The notes under the pieces were generated by a model. The model worked only from the letters and a program-made list of their open reading frames with translations, did no database searches and was not told the DNA's origin. From positions 39,390,475 through 39,454,474 of the forward strand of contig OX123205.2 of assembly GCA_944739405.2 (NCBI GenBank): 64,000 bases of DNA. The letters are read 5' to 3'. Position numbers and translations under genes: made by a program. Numbering within the stretch: position 1 is the first letter of the stretch; every line of letters begins with the position of its first letter. Below are positions 11,134 through 21,590 of this stretch, in pieces. The stretch is from Euclidia mi. Lineage: Eukaryota > Arthropoda > Insecta > Lepidoptera > Erebidae.

Positions 11134-11450
11134 TTCTTTTATAGTAATAGGCGGCAAACGAGCGGTCGGATCGCCTGATGGTAAGCAATTACCGCCGCCC
11201 ATGCAACACCACAGGAGTCACAAGTGCCTTGCCGCCCCTTGGGGTTGGGAAAAGGGATAGGATGAGTAGTGGGATGAGTGATGAATAGGGCCTCCGGCAC
11301 TCTCACTCACCGAATGAAACGCAACAGTTTGGATACTGTTACTTAACGTCGATTTTCTGTGAGAAGGTAGTACTTCCCCGGTCGAGCCGGCCCATTCATG
11401 TTGAAATCAGCAAGGCTCTACCACCGTAAAGGCTAGCTAGTTTAACCAAT
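11134..11450 (+). mobile_element. Unclassified retro-repeat (GGCAAACGAG family), copy 1
   Basis: Begins GGCGGCAAACGAGCGGTCGG and ends near GCAAGGCTCTACCACC. It shares blocks GATCGCCTGA, ACTCTCACTCAC, ATACTGTTACTT and ACTTCCCCGGTCGAGCC with 52797-53300. Probably a LINE or SINE 3' region; no head or ORF is recognisable. Confidence 0.6.
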
Positions 11451-11465
11451 AGTGCAGTGTGTAAG

Positions 11466-11590
11466 CTGCTGAATTCCATATCCAATCAATCCATTGATTT
11501 GTAGATTTGAGATGCCGTATGTTTGACATATGTTGTATGAAGCTTATTTCACATACCTATGCATCTCTAACTTCCATTGAATTCAACGGT
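11466..11590. repeat. Degraded foldback related to 5014
   Basis: Has GATTTGTAGATTTGAGATGC on the left and GCATCTCTAACTTCC on the right around a TGTATGAAGCTT centre, the same plan as the 5014 element with more changes. Confidence 0.45.
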
Positions 11591-11699
11591 GACTGCTTCG
11601 CCACTTAGCAGTAAACTATTGAGAAAATGGGACAAAATTTGTGCGAATGATGCGGAATGATCCACAAAATGATGGTAATTCCTAGCTGTTCTTTGTGTT

Positions 11700-11901
11700 C
11701 ATCATCAGCCTTTAACAGTCCACTGCTGGACTAGATCTCTCCTTTGAAAGGAGGAATTGGCCTACTATGCCACGCTGGCTCAGTCTCTCACGCTCTTACA
11801 GTGCTGTTCTCTGCATAATATGCTCTCTCTGTCGGTTCTTACGATACCCATGGGATGATATGGGGTGGTGACATTCCGTATTCTTAATCAGTCACCACAC
11901 G
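11700..11901 (-). mobile_element. Retroposon F, internally shortened
   Basis: Flanked by the 11-bp repeat TTCTTTGTGTT (11689-11699 and 11902-11912). Sense (-) runs from CGTGTGGTGACTG to the tail GGACTGTTAAAGGCTGATGATGA. About 25-30 bp are missing from the middle relative to 44209-44437. It has no tRNA-like boxes. Confidence 0.85.
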
Positions 11902-12117
11902 TTCTTTGTGTTAGTTCTGTGAAAAGTTTAAATAATAAATCTAGAAATCTGTCTGTCAAGATTTTTTCTGAGACGCAAGATTTATAACTCACGCGTAAAC
12001 TGTGTTAAAAATATCACTTCTACCTCATTGGCTGATCTGAATACTATAATTTTAAACTTTATATTATTACTGATATGGTAAAAATAAATTTAATCTAACA
12101 TCATGTATTTGCATTGA

Positions 12118-12388
12118 CAATTGAATTATTAATTATCGCATGTCCCGTGGCTCGGAGAGCACGTTAAGCCGTCGGTCCCGGTTGTCATGAAGATCGACAG
12201 TCGTTACAGGGTCAGTACATTCTTAATCAACTGGCACTAGTTCAAACCATGGAATATCGCTATCCCTTCGGGTTGCGGACGTCAGACAGGCAGTCGCTCT
12301 GTGGAAAAGCTAATATTCAGCCAAATCCGGTTAGACTAGTAAGCGGACCCCAGGTTGAAACTGGGATAACGCTAAGAGGATTATGATC
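12118..12388 (+). mobile_element. SINE2 copy lacking the tRNA head
   Basis: Starts in the shared centre (TTAATTATCGCATGTCCCG) and follows the SINE2 body (GTTAAGCCGTCGGTCCCGG, TTCGGGTTGCGGA, GCTAATATTCAGCC) to GGGATAACGCTAAGAGG. Target duplication not clear. Confidence 0.75.
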
Positions 12389-12512
12389 TTGTAATTGCAT
12401 CATCATCATCTTTAACCCAGTTTCTATCCCAGACTCAAGATCCACTTTCTAATCTGTCACACTGATTTGCCACCATTTACACTTTGTTCTAAAAATCTAC
12501 ATAAATATACTT

Positions 12513-12598
12513 ATCTATAGGCCTACCCGGAGGGTAGTGAGGTGTCTAGACACGAGGGTCATCGCACAATGGCGTGGATTTGTGCCCTCAAAACTGTT
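12513..12598. repeat. Unnamed dispersed repeat, copy 2
   Basis: Pairs with 11008-11103, about 1.5 kb away in the same orientation. Shared blocks: CCCGGAGGG, GTCTAGACACGAGGG, CACAATGG, GGATTTGTGCCC, AAAACTGTTT. Confidence 0.6.
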
Positions 12599-12766
12599 TA
12601 TACTCCATTAAGTTCGCGTACGACCGTCTAACGGGCTAATGTGCAGTACTGGCTTTATAATACGCAGTTTATTTTATGGGCTTGTGGATTTTAGACGATT
12701 TTTAGGTGGTATATTATGAAAGGGTGACGCTTTTGTTTAGACAGTTGTAAAATATTAAAAGTATAC

Positions 12767-12935
12767 TACTAGACGCGGGTTAGCCCGCAAAATGTAGCCA
12801 ATGTTTTTACCCTGATATATAAGCTACTCCCTAAAAAAAACATCAAAATACGTGCAGTAGTTTTTGCGAGAAATAGCAACAAACATGATAGACGTTTTTG
12901 TAATTACAAACTCTTCGTATTTATAATAGCAGTGG
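12767..12935 (-). mobile_element. Possible degraded Helitron
   Basis: CTAGACGCGGGTTAGCCCGC at the left reads on the - strand as a GCGGG...CTAG|T-type end. CAGTAGTTTTTGCGAGA in the middle is like the conserved part of lepidopteran Helitrons. The TC end is not visible. Confidence 0.35.
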
Positions 12936-13142
12936 AATAAAGTAATTTTTTGAAGCGATCTTGGTACACCAGATATAATATGTAAAACTTCAAGTACAAG
13001 TTAGTACTATTAATTATTCTGTAGTACAAGTATATTTTAAAATTAGGGTCTCCTATTTGCCACCTGTATTATTCATTATTTAAAGGTAGCACAGCATGCA
13101 AAAATCTAGTAAATCTTTCAAAGAATATAAGGCAAATATATT

Positions 13143-13289
13143 TCCGACGACCGCAACATGGACCAACGATCTAGTTAAGATCGCGGGAAGCGGTTGGATG
13201 CGGGTGGCTCAAAATCGGTCTGTATGGAGAACCTTGAGGGGGGGCTATGTCCAGCATTGGACGTCTCTAGGCTAACATGATGATATTTC
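13143..13289 (+). pseudogene. RTE-like LINE, ORF2 C-terminus and 3' tail
   Basis: In one frame the DNA reads DLVKIAGSGWMRVAQNRSVW and ends HWTSLG before a stop, followed by a TGATGAT tail. The same ending, better preserved, is at 58741-59045. RTE-type ORF2 proteins in insects finish in this way; the assignment is from that general knowledge. Severely 5'-truncated. Confidence 0.75.
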
Positions 13290-13965
13290 CTTAAATAAAT
13301 CGTTCTGTTTGTCTAAATTACCAGGTTCTATTACATTTCCTGTCTGACCGACTGCCTTTCAACCTACTTAGGTACATAGATTACAGAATGCATGAAGTTC
13401 GATATGACGTGTATAGGTAAATACATTTGGCTTCATAGAATTCCAATCAATATTTCAATGTTAAATGTCCGATTGCTTGCACTATATAACTATGCAATAA
13501 AATATCTAATAATATCCATTTGTATATTTACACACAGTATATAACTTAAAACGGAATTTTATGTGCATAAATAAATTCAAGATAAATAATACGATTTCCC
13601 TTATATACAAGCATTACATAAATACTCTTATGTATATCCTGATTGTCAGTGTTGGTTTGTGTAAACAGTCGTATTTTACATTAACAAGATTACAGTGTGA
13701 TTGCGTGGCTGCACTTTCGGGATAGAAGATGTTTGTGGGTGTAATGTCGGGATAGATTTAGTGCTCATGTTTGTTGACCTATCGAAATGATTCACGGATA
13801 AGAAGAGTAGATGCAGGCGGTGTGGTTTTGAAGTAAACACGATGAGATTGGTAATTAATGTTTTTAATGATATGTCTAGATTTTTAGAATGTTTTAGGGG
13901 TTTCGTTCGATCACTCATTAGCGGAATAACGCACGTTTCTAATAATTTAAATTTAATTATTAATA
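13290..13965. other. AT-rich, no recognised feature
   Basis: Open frames on both strands around 13676-14165 overlap the next SINE and have no domain. They are unlikely to be genes. Confidence 0.4.
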
Positions 13966-14265
13966 GTGGCGATAGCCCAGATGTGTACGTAACGGACTGC
14001 CGAGACGATGGTCTCGGGTTCGATCCCCAGTCCCCCGGGCACACACCTCTTGACTTTACGAAGATATGTGTGTATAAAAAAAAAAAAATTATCGCTCGCT
14101 TAACAATGTGCCCGGTAAATGGCAATAGACTCGCCCCCTATTACATTGGACCAAAACTACGTTAGTACTATTAATTATTCTGTGCCAAAACATAACTGGC
14201 GAAGTGTGGGTGTATAATACACCTCTGCCTACCCCTTCGTGGATAAAAAGGCGTGAAGTTATGTT
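13966..14265 (+). mobile_element. SINE4, near full length with a filler insertion
   Basis: tRNA-like head GGCGATAGCCCAGATG with B box GGTTCGATCCC at about 14018, then the shared centre degraded to an A-run (14050-14103), then the SINE3/4 tail ending GGCGTGAAGTTATG. At 14161-14183 there is a 23-bp insert identical to 13000-13022, flanked by CCAAAA on both sides. Confidence 0.85.
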
Positions 14266-14504
14266 AAGTTATGCTAATTATTTTCCCATTTATACGTATT
14301 TTTTTATTAAAAGTTTTTATTTACTTTCACCTGCCCCGGAGACCAATGAAATCTTGCAAGTTTTTACCAACTTTTCAGTTTTCTATTGAGCTAACATTTA
14401 GCATGAGTAGTGGGACAATGCAATATTGTGATGACATTGAGCTGATCTGATGATGACTATAGGCCAATGCGGCCTTGGACACTAGGCAATAAAATGTTTG
14501 ATTT

Positions 14505-14690
14505 GTCTTGCTGAGTGGTTTAGCGGCCGCCTCGCCGCTTGACATTGCGCCGAGTGTCGTGGGTTCGACTCCCACACGAGATAACATTTTGTGTGATCCA
14601 TAATTTGTTGTTTCGAGTCTGGATGTAGGTACTTTGTGTTGGTTGTAGTGTGCACCTTTAATAAAGTACTATGAATTAATAAAAAATAAA
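14505..14690 (+). mobile_element. SINE5, tRNA-headed
   Basis: Head GAGTGGTTTAGCGGC, B box GGTTCGACTCC (about 14562), then CATTTTGTGTGATCCATAAT and TTTCGAGTCTGG. Shorter or more worn copies: 25204, 35398, 39199, 41290 and 62640. Confidence 0.7.
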
Positions 14691-14699
14691 GAAGAAGTA

Positions 14700-15405
14700 T
14701 AATATATTGACTTTATGGTGTATTAATTATTGGTTTATGTTTATCGTTAATTATTTAATTATGCATACCAGCATATATTTTAATCCTTGACCCAACTTTA
14801 GTGTGCACCTATGTTCGCCTAATAAAGATTGATTGAGTATAGGGTAGGGTGCCTCGCCCCTCAATTCCAAGAACTCTCACTTTAACCCTCGAAACGTCCA
14901 ACCTTATTTTCTTGTTCACGTTTTTTTCGTATTTAATTAGTTTTTTAAACACTGTTACTTCATAAAGGTCTATTTATCAGGTCTGAATCAAGTTAGGATA
15001 AGAATTTTAGGTATAATTACTTGTATTCTTCACCAATGCAAACGGCGATGTAGAACATAATTATTACTGTAAAATATTCGATTCGGTCGTAGTGCGAAAC
15101 CGCTCTTATAGTGCCTAATGTTGTTACGTCGTACATCAACTGTTGTAGTCCTAAACCCAAAGTAAATAAAAAACAACTAATCTTACCTCAGTACTTCATC
15201 ATGAAACTTTATAAACTAATCCGTTTGTTTCACAAAGGGTGTACACATACACCGGACAACGACCACTGAGTTACGGTGCTTGTAAATCATGTGAATTTAC
15301 TGCTTTAACCAAGTAACCTGTGTTGTTGTGCCCTTGACCGGTTGGCGGGACGCCAGGCGCCTACCTTAGGGATACTGCACACGAAAGAGTGTTTTACTTG
15401 CATGT
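14700..15405. other. No recognised feature
   Basis: AT-rich. AATAAAGATTGATTGAG at 14821 may be a worn LINE/SINE end. Nothing else is seen. Confidence 0.4.
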
Positions 15406-15408
15406 TTT

Positions 15409-15535
15409 AGTCATCATATCAGCTGAAAGACGTCCACTGCTGGACATAGACGTCCCCCTCTTTCCACATGGACCGTTTTTGTGCCACCCACATCCATCCG
15501 CTGCTGGGCAGGTCTACTCCAAGTGAACACGATCT
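15409..15535 (-). mobile_element. RTE-like LINE tail, degraded
   Basis: Reverse strand shows the GATGTGGGTGGCACAAAAACGG region and the end CCAGCAGTGGACGTCTTTCA, as in 58741-59045. Confidence 0.65.
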
Positions 15536-15550
15536 TTATTAAAATAATCA

Positions 15551-15757
15551 TCTTAATATATAAAATCCTTGCGTTACTGACTGACTGACAGACACGCTAC
15601 AGCCGAAACTATTGGGCGCAGGAAGCTGAAATTTGGCATGTATGTTCCTTGGGGACCGTAGGGGTGCACTAAGAAGGGATTTTCGGAAACACCTACGTAA
15701 TCGGTCAAAACAGATAAATTAAAAAAATGTGCAGGCGTAGCTGCTGGCGTCCTCTAG
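15551..15757 (+). mobile_element. Helitron A, full length
   Basis: A|TCTTAATATATAAAATCC at the start and GGCGTCCTCTAG|T at 15757, with GCAGGCGTAGCTGC just before the end able to form a small stem. The best example of the family with 27565-27771. Confidence 0.87.
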
Positions 15758-16182
15758 TATTCTATATATTTTGTTCACGTAAATATAATAATAACAGAGA
15801 TTTTGCATTCAAGTTGAAAAAGCGCCTGTTTCAGGAATACAGTTGGGAATTCTTTCTTGAGAAGAAGAAGACAAGAAGTTCATGGTTTCTTTTTATGGCA
15901 AAAAACGAAATCCTTATAGATTCGCTATGTCTGTCTGTCTGCCTAATAATGTAGTAAAATAAAGATGTAGCATCATTATTTTGTTGGCCTTTAAAAAATC
16001 TTTAAAGATTATTTTGTGGACGCATCTTTACCCGCAGTGTCGCATCGCAATTTGGGCATGATGATGAATCACATTAATTTATTTTATGCTGACCCACTGC
16101 GGGCTGAAAGATTCGTAAATTCGTCAAGACTTTCTGCATTGCGGTGCGATCGACCTTTGTGTTGTTTTAGTTATAGCTGGGG

Positions 16183-16384
16183 AAATGGACATTTTATGCG
16201 AAGAGATGATATGTATGTAGGGAAGAAGTGATGAATAGGAAGGTAGAGGGAAGAAAAGGGAGAATGAGGCCATGGAAAATATGGATGGGCCGTTTGAGCA
16301 CGGATATGAAAGAGAAATTGGTAAATGATCGGATGACTGGTGACAGGAAGCAAAGGACTTACTGCGCCGACTCCAAATAAACTG
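16183..16384 (+). pseudogene. Degraded RTE-like ORF2 C-terminus (RRDDMYVG type)
   Basis: Encodes [14 protein letters not shown] followed by frameshifts and ends TYCADSK. It matches the two units at 28691-29080 and 51096-51487 but starts further inside. More diverged than those two. Confidence 0.75.
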
Positions 16385-16463
16385 AATGTTCTCCTTGTAA
16401 TATAATTGAATATAAAATACTTATTGTACACTTGTAAGAATACAAGATTACTATAAATAAATG

Positions 16464-16717
16464 ACTGCCTCGTTGGTCTTGCAGCATAAAAATGTGCGCG
16501 TGGGATTGGGAGGTCTCGGGTTAATTCCCGGGTCGGGCAAAGTGTTATTGGGTGTTTCCGTAAGGAAATTCTCAGTAGCAGCACGGATTCTGGTAATGTG
16601 CCCGGTACGGCAATAGGCTCGCCCCCTATTACGTGGGACCTAAAAATTCATGGCAAAATGTGGGTGTAATATTACACCTCTGCGTACCCCTTCGGGGATA
16701 CAGGCGTGAGTCTATAA
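16464..16717 (+). mobile_element. SINE3, full length
   Basis: Head CTGCCTCGTTGGTCTTGC, B-box region GGTTAATTCCC (mutated), then CGGGCAAAGTGTTATTGGG, CTCAGTAGCAGCACGG and the tail CCTTCGGGGATACAGGCGTG. Same extent as 56656-56911. Confidence 0.85.
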
Positions 16718-16843
16718 AGAAAAATAAACTCATATAAAACTTTAAACTAGTGCTACAAAGAAGTGCTCTTATCGTAAAATGCGATTCTTTCTAGACAACC
16801 AAGAAAGGACTTGCTAAGTTGCATTCCATATCTCTCTCTAGTG

Positions 16844-17156
16844 CAGTGTTTCCCAAACATTGTTATGCCATGGCCCGGTAAATTTCACATTGCCCCTTCG
16901 TGACCCATTGAATACTTTTAAACCCAAGCTGGTTCCATTAAGGTTAAATAATACACATTTATTAATAGTAGAAATGTTTTTTATTAATACAAGGTACCTA
17001 CTTAATTATAATATTTTGGCATCGCCTATTTAGTTACTAAACTATACGTCGATCAATAATAGGTATTATTTTTAAAACAAGGCGGGAATGTTGCGACCCG
17101 GTAGTTTATTTTGACGGCCCGGTACCGGGTCGCGACCCGGCAAATGGGAAACGCTG
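16844..17156. mobile_element. hAT-type MITE with 8-bp target duplication
   Basis: Ends CAGTGTTTCCCA and TGGGAAACGCTG are inverted with one mismatch. CTCTAGTG is duplicated exactly at both sides (16836-16843 and 17157-17164). The inner GGCCCGGTA and CCGGGTCGCGACCCGG blocks continue the symmetry. An 8-bp duplication and CAG-TIRs are hAT hallmarks. It has no ORF. Confidence 0.92.
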
Positions 17157-17451
17157 CTCTAGTGGATTCACAGCCTAACACTGTATTGATTTAATCTCGC
17201 ACTTATGAATTATTCCGTTCGCTACAGTTCGCAATCATACGCGTACGAGATGTTTGCGTAAATGTATATTTCTTACGTAACGATCTTATCGGCAGTTTTG
17301 GACTGGCTTTTATGTTATTACAGAAATATTCTTGTTAATGTCTTTCCTGTTATACCTTGTTATTTGTTTTGAAAAGTCTGGTGCTTTTGTGTTTGAGATA
17401 CTGCCGCACTTTTAACGTACTATTTTTCTGTAGCAATCTGTCTATAAAGCA

Positions 17452-17693
17452 CTAGAAGATGCCCGCGTTATTTAAGGCTACTGCGCCGCTCTCGTCGCTC
17501 ATAGCGTGATGTTATATGGGCCATAGAAATTATAATTACTATATCTATGTATATAGCCTATAGCCTTCCTCGATAAATGGGCTATCTAACACTGAAAGAT
17601 TTTTTCAAATCGGACCAGTAGTTCCTGAGATTAGCGCGTCCAACCAAACAAACAAACAAGCAAACTTCAGCTTTATATATTAGTATAATATAT
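17452..17693 (-). mobile_element. Helitron B, full length
   Basis: On the - strand it ends CGGGCATCTTCTAG|T (17452) after the family B body with CGAGGAAGGCTATAGGC. The 5' end reads TATACTAATATATAAAG, so the leading TC is mutated or lost. Confidence 0.78.
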
Positions 17694-17783
17694 TTTTTTA
17701 GAAGTTGATAATTGCATATTTTCCCTAATCGTAAGTATTGTAAAAATAACGCAATGATCCCCTAAATTAGGTCCTCAATATCA

Positions 17784-17895
17784 TAATCCTAGCGATATCT
17801 CGGTTGCATCGAAAACTTTTGGTTTTGGATCACGATACCGCGTACTAGCCTTACCAGATTAGTCAGAATGTTACGTTTTCTACAGAGCGACCGTC
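17784..17895 (-). mobile_element. SINE2 3' fragment
   Basis: About 110 bp of the SINE2 tail region, reversed: GCGATATCTCGGTTGCAT corresponds to the GGGATAACGCTAGG end. Strongly diverged. Confidence 0.6.
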
Positions 17896-17922
17896 GCCTA
17901 ATAAAGTTATTTTATTATCATT

Positions 17923-18171
17923 TATAGTCTCACGCCTGTGTCCCCGAAGGGGAAGGCAGAGGTGTAAATATTACACCCACATTTCGCCATGAATTTTTAA
18001 GTCCCACGTAATAGGGGGCGAGCCTATTGCCGTTACCGGGCACATCACCAGACTCCGGGCTGCTACTGAGTATTCGGAAAAACCCAGTAACACTTTTGCC
18101 CGACCCGAGAATCGAACCCGGGACCTCCGATCAGCAGTTGCATACGCTATCCACTGGACCACGAAGGCAGT
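17923..18171 (-). mobile_element. SINE3 variant with a different tRNA head
   Basis: The head on the - strand is CTGCCTTCGTGGTCCAGTGG followed by ATAGCGTATGC and B box GGTTCGATTCTC. The body and tail are as in SINE3. The head differs from the GTTGGTCTCGCGGC head of the main family, and 29969 and 35269 share it. Confidence 0.82.
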
Positions 18172-18636
18172 CAGCAGTCTATTACCTGGACTATTATAGT
18201 ATTTTATAATTTTGGTAATAATCATCGTGGTAATCGCGCATTATTTTTAGCGTATTGATCTCTCTATATTAAATTTATCCTCACGCCTTCCCCCCATTGG
18301 GGTCGACAGGCGTGAACCCAATGCTCCGTTTCAAACACACCTCTTAGTGTATTGAAGATCCCAAAAAATGTCTGTGGCCGTCATTTAACAACTTAGGTGC
18401 TTCTGAACAATTTTCTTTTATGTCAACCATTTTCTACAGTTTATTCCTGACATTAATGTTTGACTACTTTTATCGTGCCTTGGTATCACTTCGTCCTTGT
18501 TTCTTTACGTTTAGTAGAGTAGGATAGCGAGGTAATAAACTGGACGACTCTTTGCGTATCATTTTTATTTGCATGATGTGTTTGTATTGCATAGTAAAAT
18601 GAGTGTAACGCGACAGTACTGACCTTTATATTGTTA
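18172..18636. other. No recognised feature
   Basis: 18280-18315 repeats CACGCCTTCCCCCCATTGGG, like an isolated SINE3/4 tail end. The rest is AT-rich. Confidence 0.4.
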
Positions 18637-18840
18637 CTAGATTGTGCCTCCGGTTACACCCGCGTTATTTAAGGCCACTGCTCCGCTCCCGTGGCTTATA
18701 GCGTGATGTTATATAGCCTATAGCCTACCTCGATAAATTACCTATCTAACACTGAAAGAATTTTTCAAATTGGACCGGTAGTTCCTGAGATTAACGCGTT
18801 CGACCAAACAAACTCTTCAGCTTTATATATTAGTATAAGA
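18637..18840 (-). mobile_element. Helitron B, full length
   Basis: On the - strand it begins A|TCTTATACTAATATATAAAG at 18840 and ends GAGGCACAATCTAG|T at 18637. Both Helitron end rules are met. Confidence 0.87.
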
Positions 18841-19116
18841 TTTGGATTTTAAGAAGAAAGTCTTGGATAGAGCAGTCCATCCAGTGTCATTGTTGTAATT
18901 GGTAGTATGCTTTGTGCTGCAAATATAGCTACTATTTTATAAGTTGATAGCTATAAGCAAGGTAGAGCAAAATATACCAACCCAAAGGGATAGCTATCTT
19001 TTGTTGTAAGAACCGAAGTCAAGGTTTTTGAGGACGCCGGCATCTCGTAATGGTTGTCATAGATTCATTAAAACTTAACGTGGCCTTAGAAGCATGGGGT
19101 AGTGTGACTATTTGTA

Positions 19117-19302
19117 ACTGTTCCTACGGGATATATACCACATGGTACCTTTGTTTTGAGTAACCGATGTTTCGGCACTGTTGCAAGCGCCATGTTCACG
19201 GATGTACTGAAGTATTGCGGGTGGATGAAAGTTATAAACGACAGTGCCGAAATATCGGTTACTCAAAACAAAGGTACGTGGTATATATCCCGTAGGAACA
19301 GT
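19117..19302. repeat. Foldback MITE with 60-bp arms
   Basis: Left arm from ACTGTTCCTACGGGATATAT pairs with the right arm ending ATATATCCCGTAGGAACAGT. The arms also share GTACCTTTGTTTTGAGTAAC and the inner TTTCGGCACTGT. The unpaired centre is about 65 bp. No coding capacity. A half copy is at 5283. Confidence 0.85.
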
Positions 19303-19827
19303 AAAAAGTAATTATAGTGACCACGAAAGTTTAAATTCCTGTATTTGTAACTGGTCTACCTAACTATAAGCCAGGCGGTGGCGAACGCGCTTACCCATTT
19401 GCTACATACAAGCAATTGTTACTTTGAATCGGGCCGTTTATTTCTTAGTATGTATGACCGTCCTATGTTACGAAATGTGATTCCAAGAAACATCTGCCTC
19501 TGTCGGGGATTCCTATGCACGAACCCTTTTATTTAGATACCTAACACCTTACACCTAAGTATCAGAACATAGCCTATATCAATTTCAGGAACAGTCAGGA
19601 CAAGCCAATAATATATTCACACAATGCATTCTCAGAATTCGCTGATTTATCGTGATACAATATTAAACGATTCATCAGACAGATTTTCGCTGTCCACAGC
19701 GGGGCCTCTTCTAATTTGCGGTACATTAGAATTGTGAGTCAATAAGAGTTTTCGGCTTACTATACGGCGCTGTCCAGACCGGTTGGTGACAAGGTCTCCG
19801 TCCCTTCATCATTATCAGTCTTGCATA
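19303..19827. other. No recognised feature
   Basis: AT-rich with no repeat seen elsewhere in the window. Confidence 0.4.
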
Positions 19828-20167
19828 TACAGGGTTTCACAAGACCCATCACCAAGCCGAAGTCTACTCGTTTTGGACATCATGCCAAGTCATAAGTAGA
19901 CTCATTTTTTAAACTGAAAATAGAAGCGCGCGCGTGCAATTCCTGAAATAGCTTATTATCCATGGGTGCATAGGGTATCTATAGAACAAGTTGGCGGGGT
20001 AGATGCATCGATTTTGTACCTAATTATAAAAAATGCATAGTGAGTTTGAGCCTCAGTATCTTCCGAACCAGTAATTTCCTAGGTATGGTGCGGAAGTAAA
20101 AAATGTTCGTAATGATTGGTACAATATGGGATTTCAGTTTTCGTTAAGCGTCTTTTTACACCGTGTA
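19828..20167. mobile_element. Mariner-like MITE (TACAGGG ends)
   Basis: Begins TA|TACAGGGTTTCACAAGAC and ends GTCTTTTTACACCGTGTA. The inverted ends match those of 43233-43600, here in the opposite orientation. Body blocks CTACTCGTTTTGGACATCAT and CCATGGG are shared. TA targets and these ends fit Tc1/mariner derivatives. Confidence 0.78.
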
Positions 20168-20223
20168 TGTCCTGTCCCACTGCTGGATATGATATCCTCA
20201 CGAAGATTTTATTTGCTTCGTGT

Positions 20224-20696
20224 CATCATCCTCCTAGCGTTTTCACAGTTTCAACCTGTGGTCCGCTTACTTGTCTTACCGGATTTGGCTGAATATTAGC
20301 TTTTCCACATAGCGACTGCCTGTCTGACCTCCGCGACCCGAAGGGATAGCGATATTCCATGGTTTAGACTAGTGTCAATTTATTTAGAAGGTACTGACGC
20401 CCTGTAACGACTGCCAAAGATCTTTATGACAACCGGGACCGACGGCTTAACGTGCTCTCCGAGGCACGGGACAAGCGGTCATCACTAGGCTATCTCCACT
20501 AGGCCATCGTAACATTAATAAATCCTTCATAAACGTCCGTTCTTCATCTTAGGGCCAAATTAACCCGTACAACATTAACAATTCAATACGCACATAACTC
20601 CGAAAAGTCATTGGTGCGCGCCGTGGATTCGAACCCGATACCCTCTGCATGGCAGTGTGTTGGTATCTCCACTAGGCTATCGCTGCCTCAACTTTT
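20224..20696 (-). mobile_element. SINE2, full length with an internal disruption
   Basis: Flanked by TTTATTTGC(T/C)TCGTGT, one mismatch (ending 20223 and 20713). The tRNA head (A box region GATAGCCTAGTGG, B box GGTTCGAATCC) is at the right, the tail GCTAGGAGGATGATGA at the left. About 100 bp at 20478-20575 interrupt the centre and include a second A-box-like stretch. Confidence 0.83.
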
Positions 20697-20784
20697 TTTT
20701 ATTTGCCTCGTGTATTATCCTTAATCTTACACACACGGAATGAAATGTATTAGTGACACTTTGTATTCTTAACCCTACACAGAT

Positions 20785-21026
20785 CATCATCATCATCAGC
20801 CTTTAACAGTCCACTGCTGGACTAGGCCTCTCCTTTGAAAGGAGGAATTGGTCTACTATACCACGCTGGCTAAACGGGATGGTATAGGGTTTGTATCAAG
20901 TTTTCCTTCTCTTACAGTGCTGTTCTCTGCATAATATGCTCCCTCTGTCGGCTCTTACGACACCCATGGGATGATATGGGGTGGTGACATTCCGTATTCT
21001 TAATCCGTCACCACACGGAAAGAAAC
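20785..21026 (-). mobile_element. Retroposon F, full length
   Basis: Flanked by the 14-bp repeat AACCCTACACAGAT (20771-20784 and 21027-21040). Sense (-) starts CCGTGTGGTGACGGATTAAG, contains GGGTGTCGTAAGAGCCGACA, and ends GGCTGATGATGATGA. A few extra bases (GTTTCTTT) sit at the 5' junction. Confidence 0.9.
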
Positions 21027-21074
21027 AACCCTACACAGATAGCTGGATTATTTATAAACATACATAAAACATAG

Positions 21075-21331
21075 CTTCACGCCTTTTATCCCCGAAGGGG
21101 TAGGCAGAGGTGTACACACACCCACACTTCGCCAGTTATGTTTCGGTCCCAATGTAATAGGGGGCGAGCCTGTTGTCATCTACCGGGCACATTATAAGCG
21201 AGCGATAATTAACATTTTTAATACACACATAACTTCGAAAAGTCAGAGGTGTGTGCCCGGGGTAAATGGGGATCGAACCCTAGACCATGGTATCAGCAGT
21301 CCGTTACATACACCACTGGACTATCACCGCT
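21075..21331 (-). mobile_element. SINE4, full length
   Basis: Reverse strand: head GCGGTGATAGTCCAGTGGTG, B box GGTTCGATCCCC, CCCCGGGCACACACC, the shared centre with CGAAGTTATGTGTGTATTAA and ATTATCGCTCGC, then the SINE3/4 tail ending AAAAGGCGTGAAG. The clearest copy of this family. Confidence 0.87.
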
Positions 21332-21590
21332 TTTTATTTATCATGGGATTATTTATCATGTTACAATATTATTACTATTTCTGAACATAAATCGCACACG
21401 TGCCAATACATATTAATGTTTTGAGTAGTTTATCTGTAAGTGCTATTACCGCTGCCATATTACTATTAGCGTGATGTGTACTTGCTTGTGCCAATGTTGA
21501 GTGATGAAATACTACTCTGTTTTGAGTAGATTAGTGGTGATTCAGCAAGGTTAATGTTATCATTATTTTATAAAGACTATTTTCGTGAGA

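Noticed and set aside
13676..14165. 149- and 107-codon frames on opposite strands
   Set aside because: Both run through the SINE4 tRNA-like head and its tail; they are accidental frames in a repeat.
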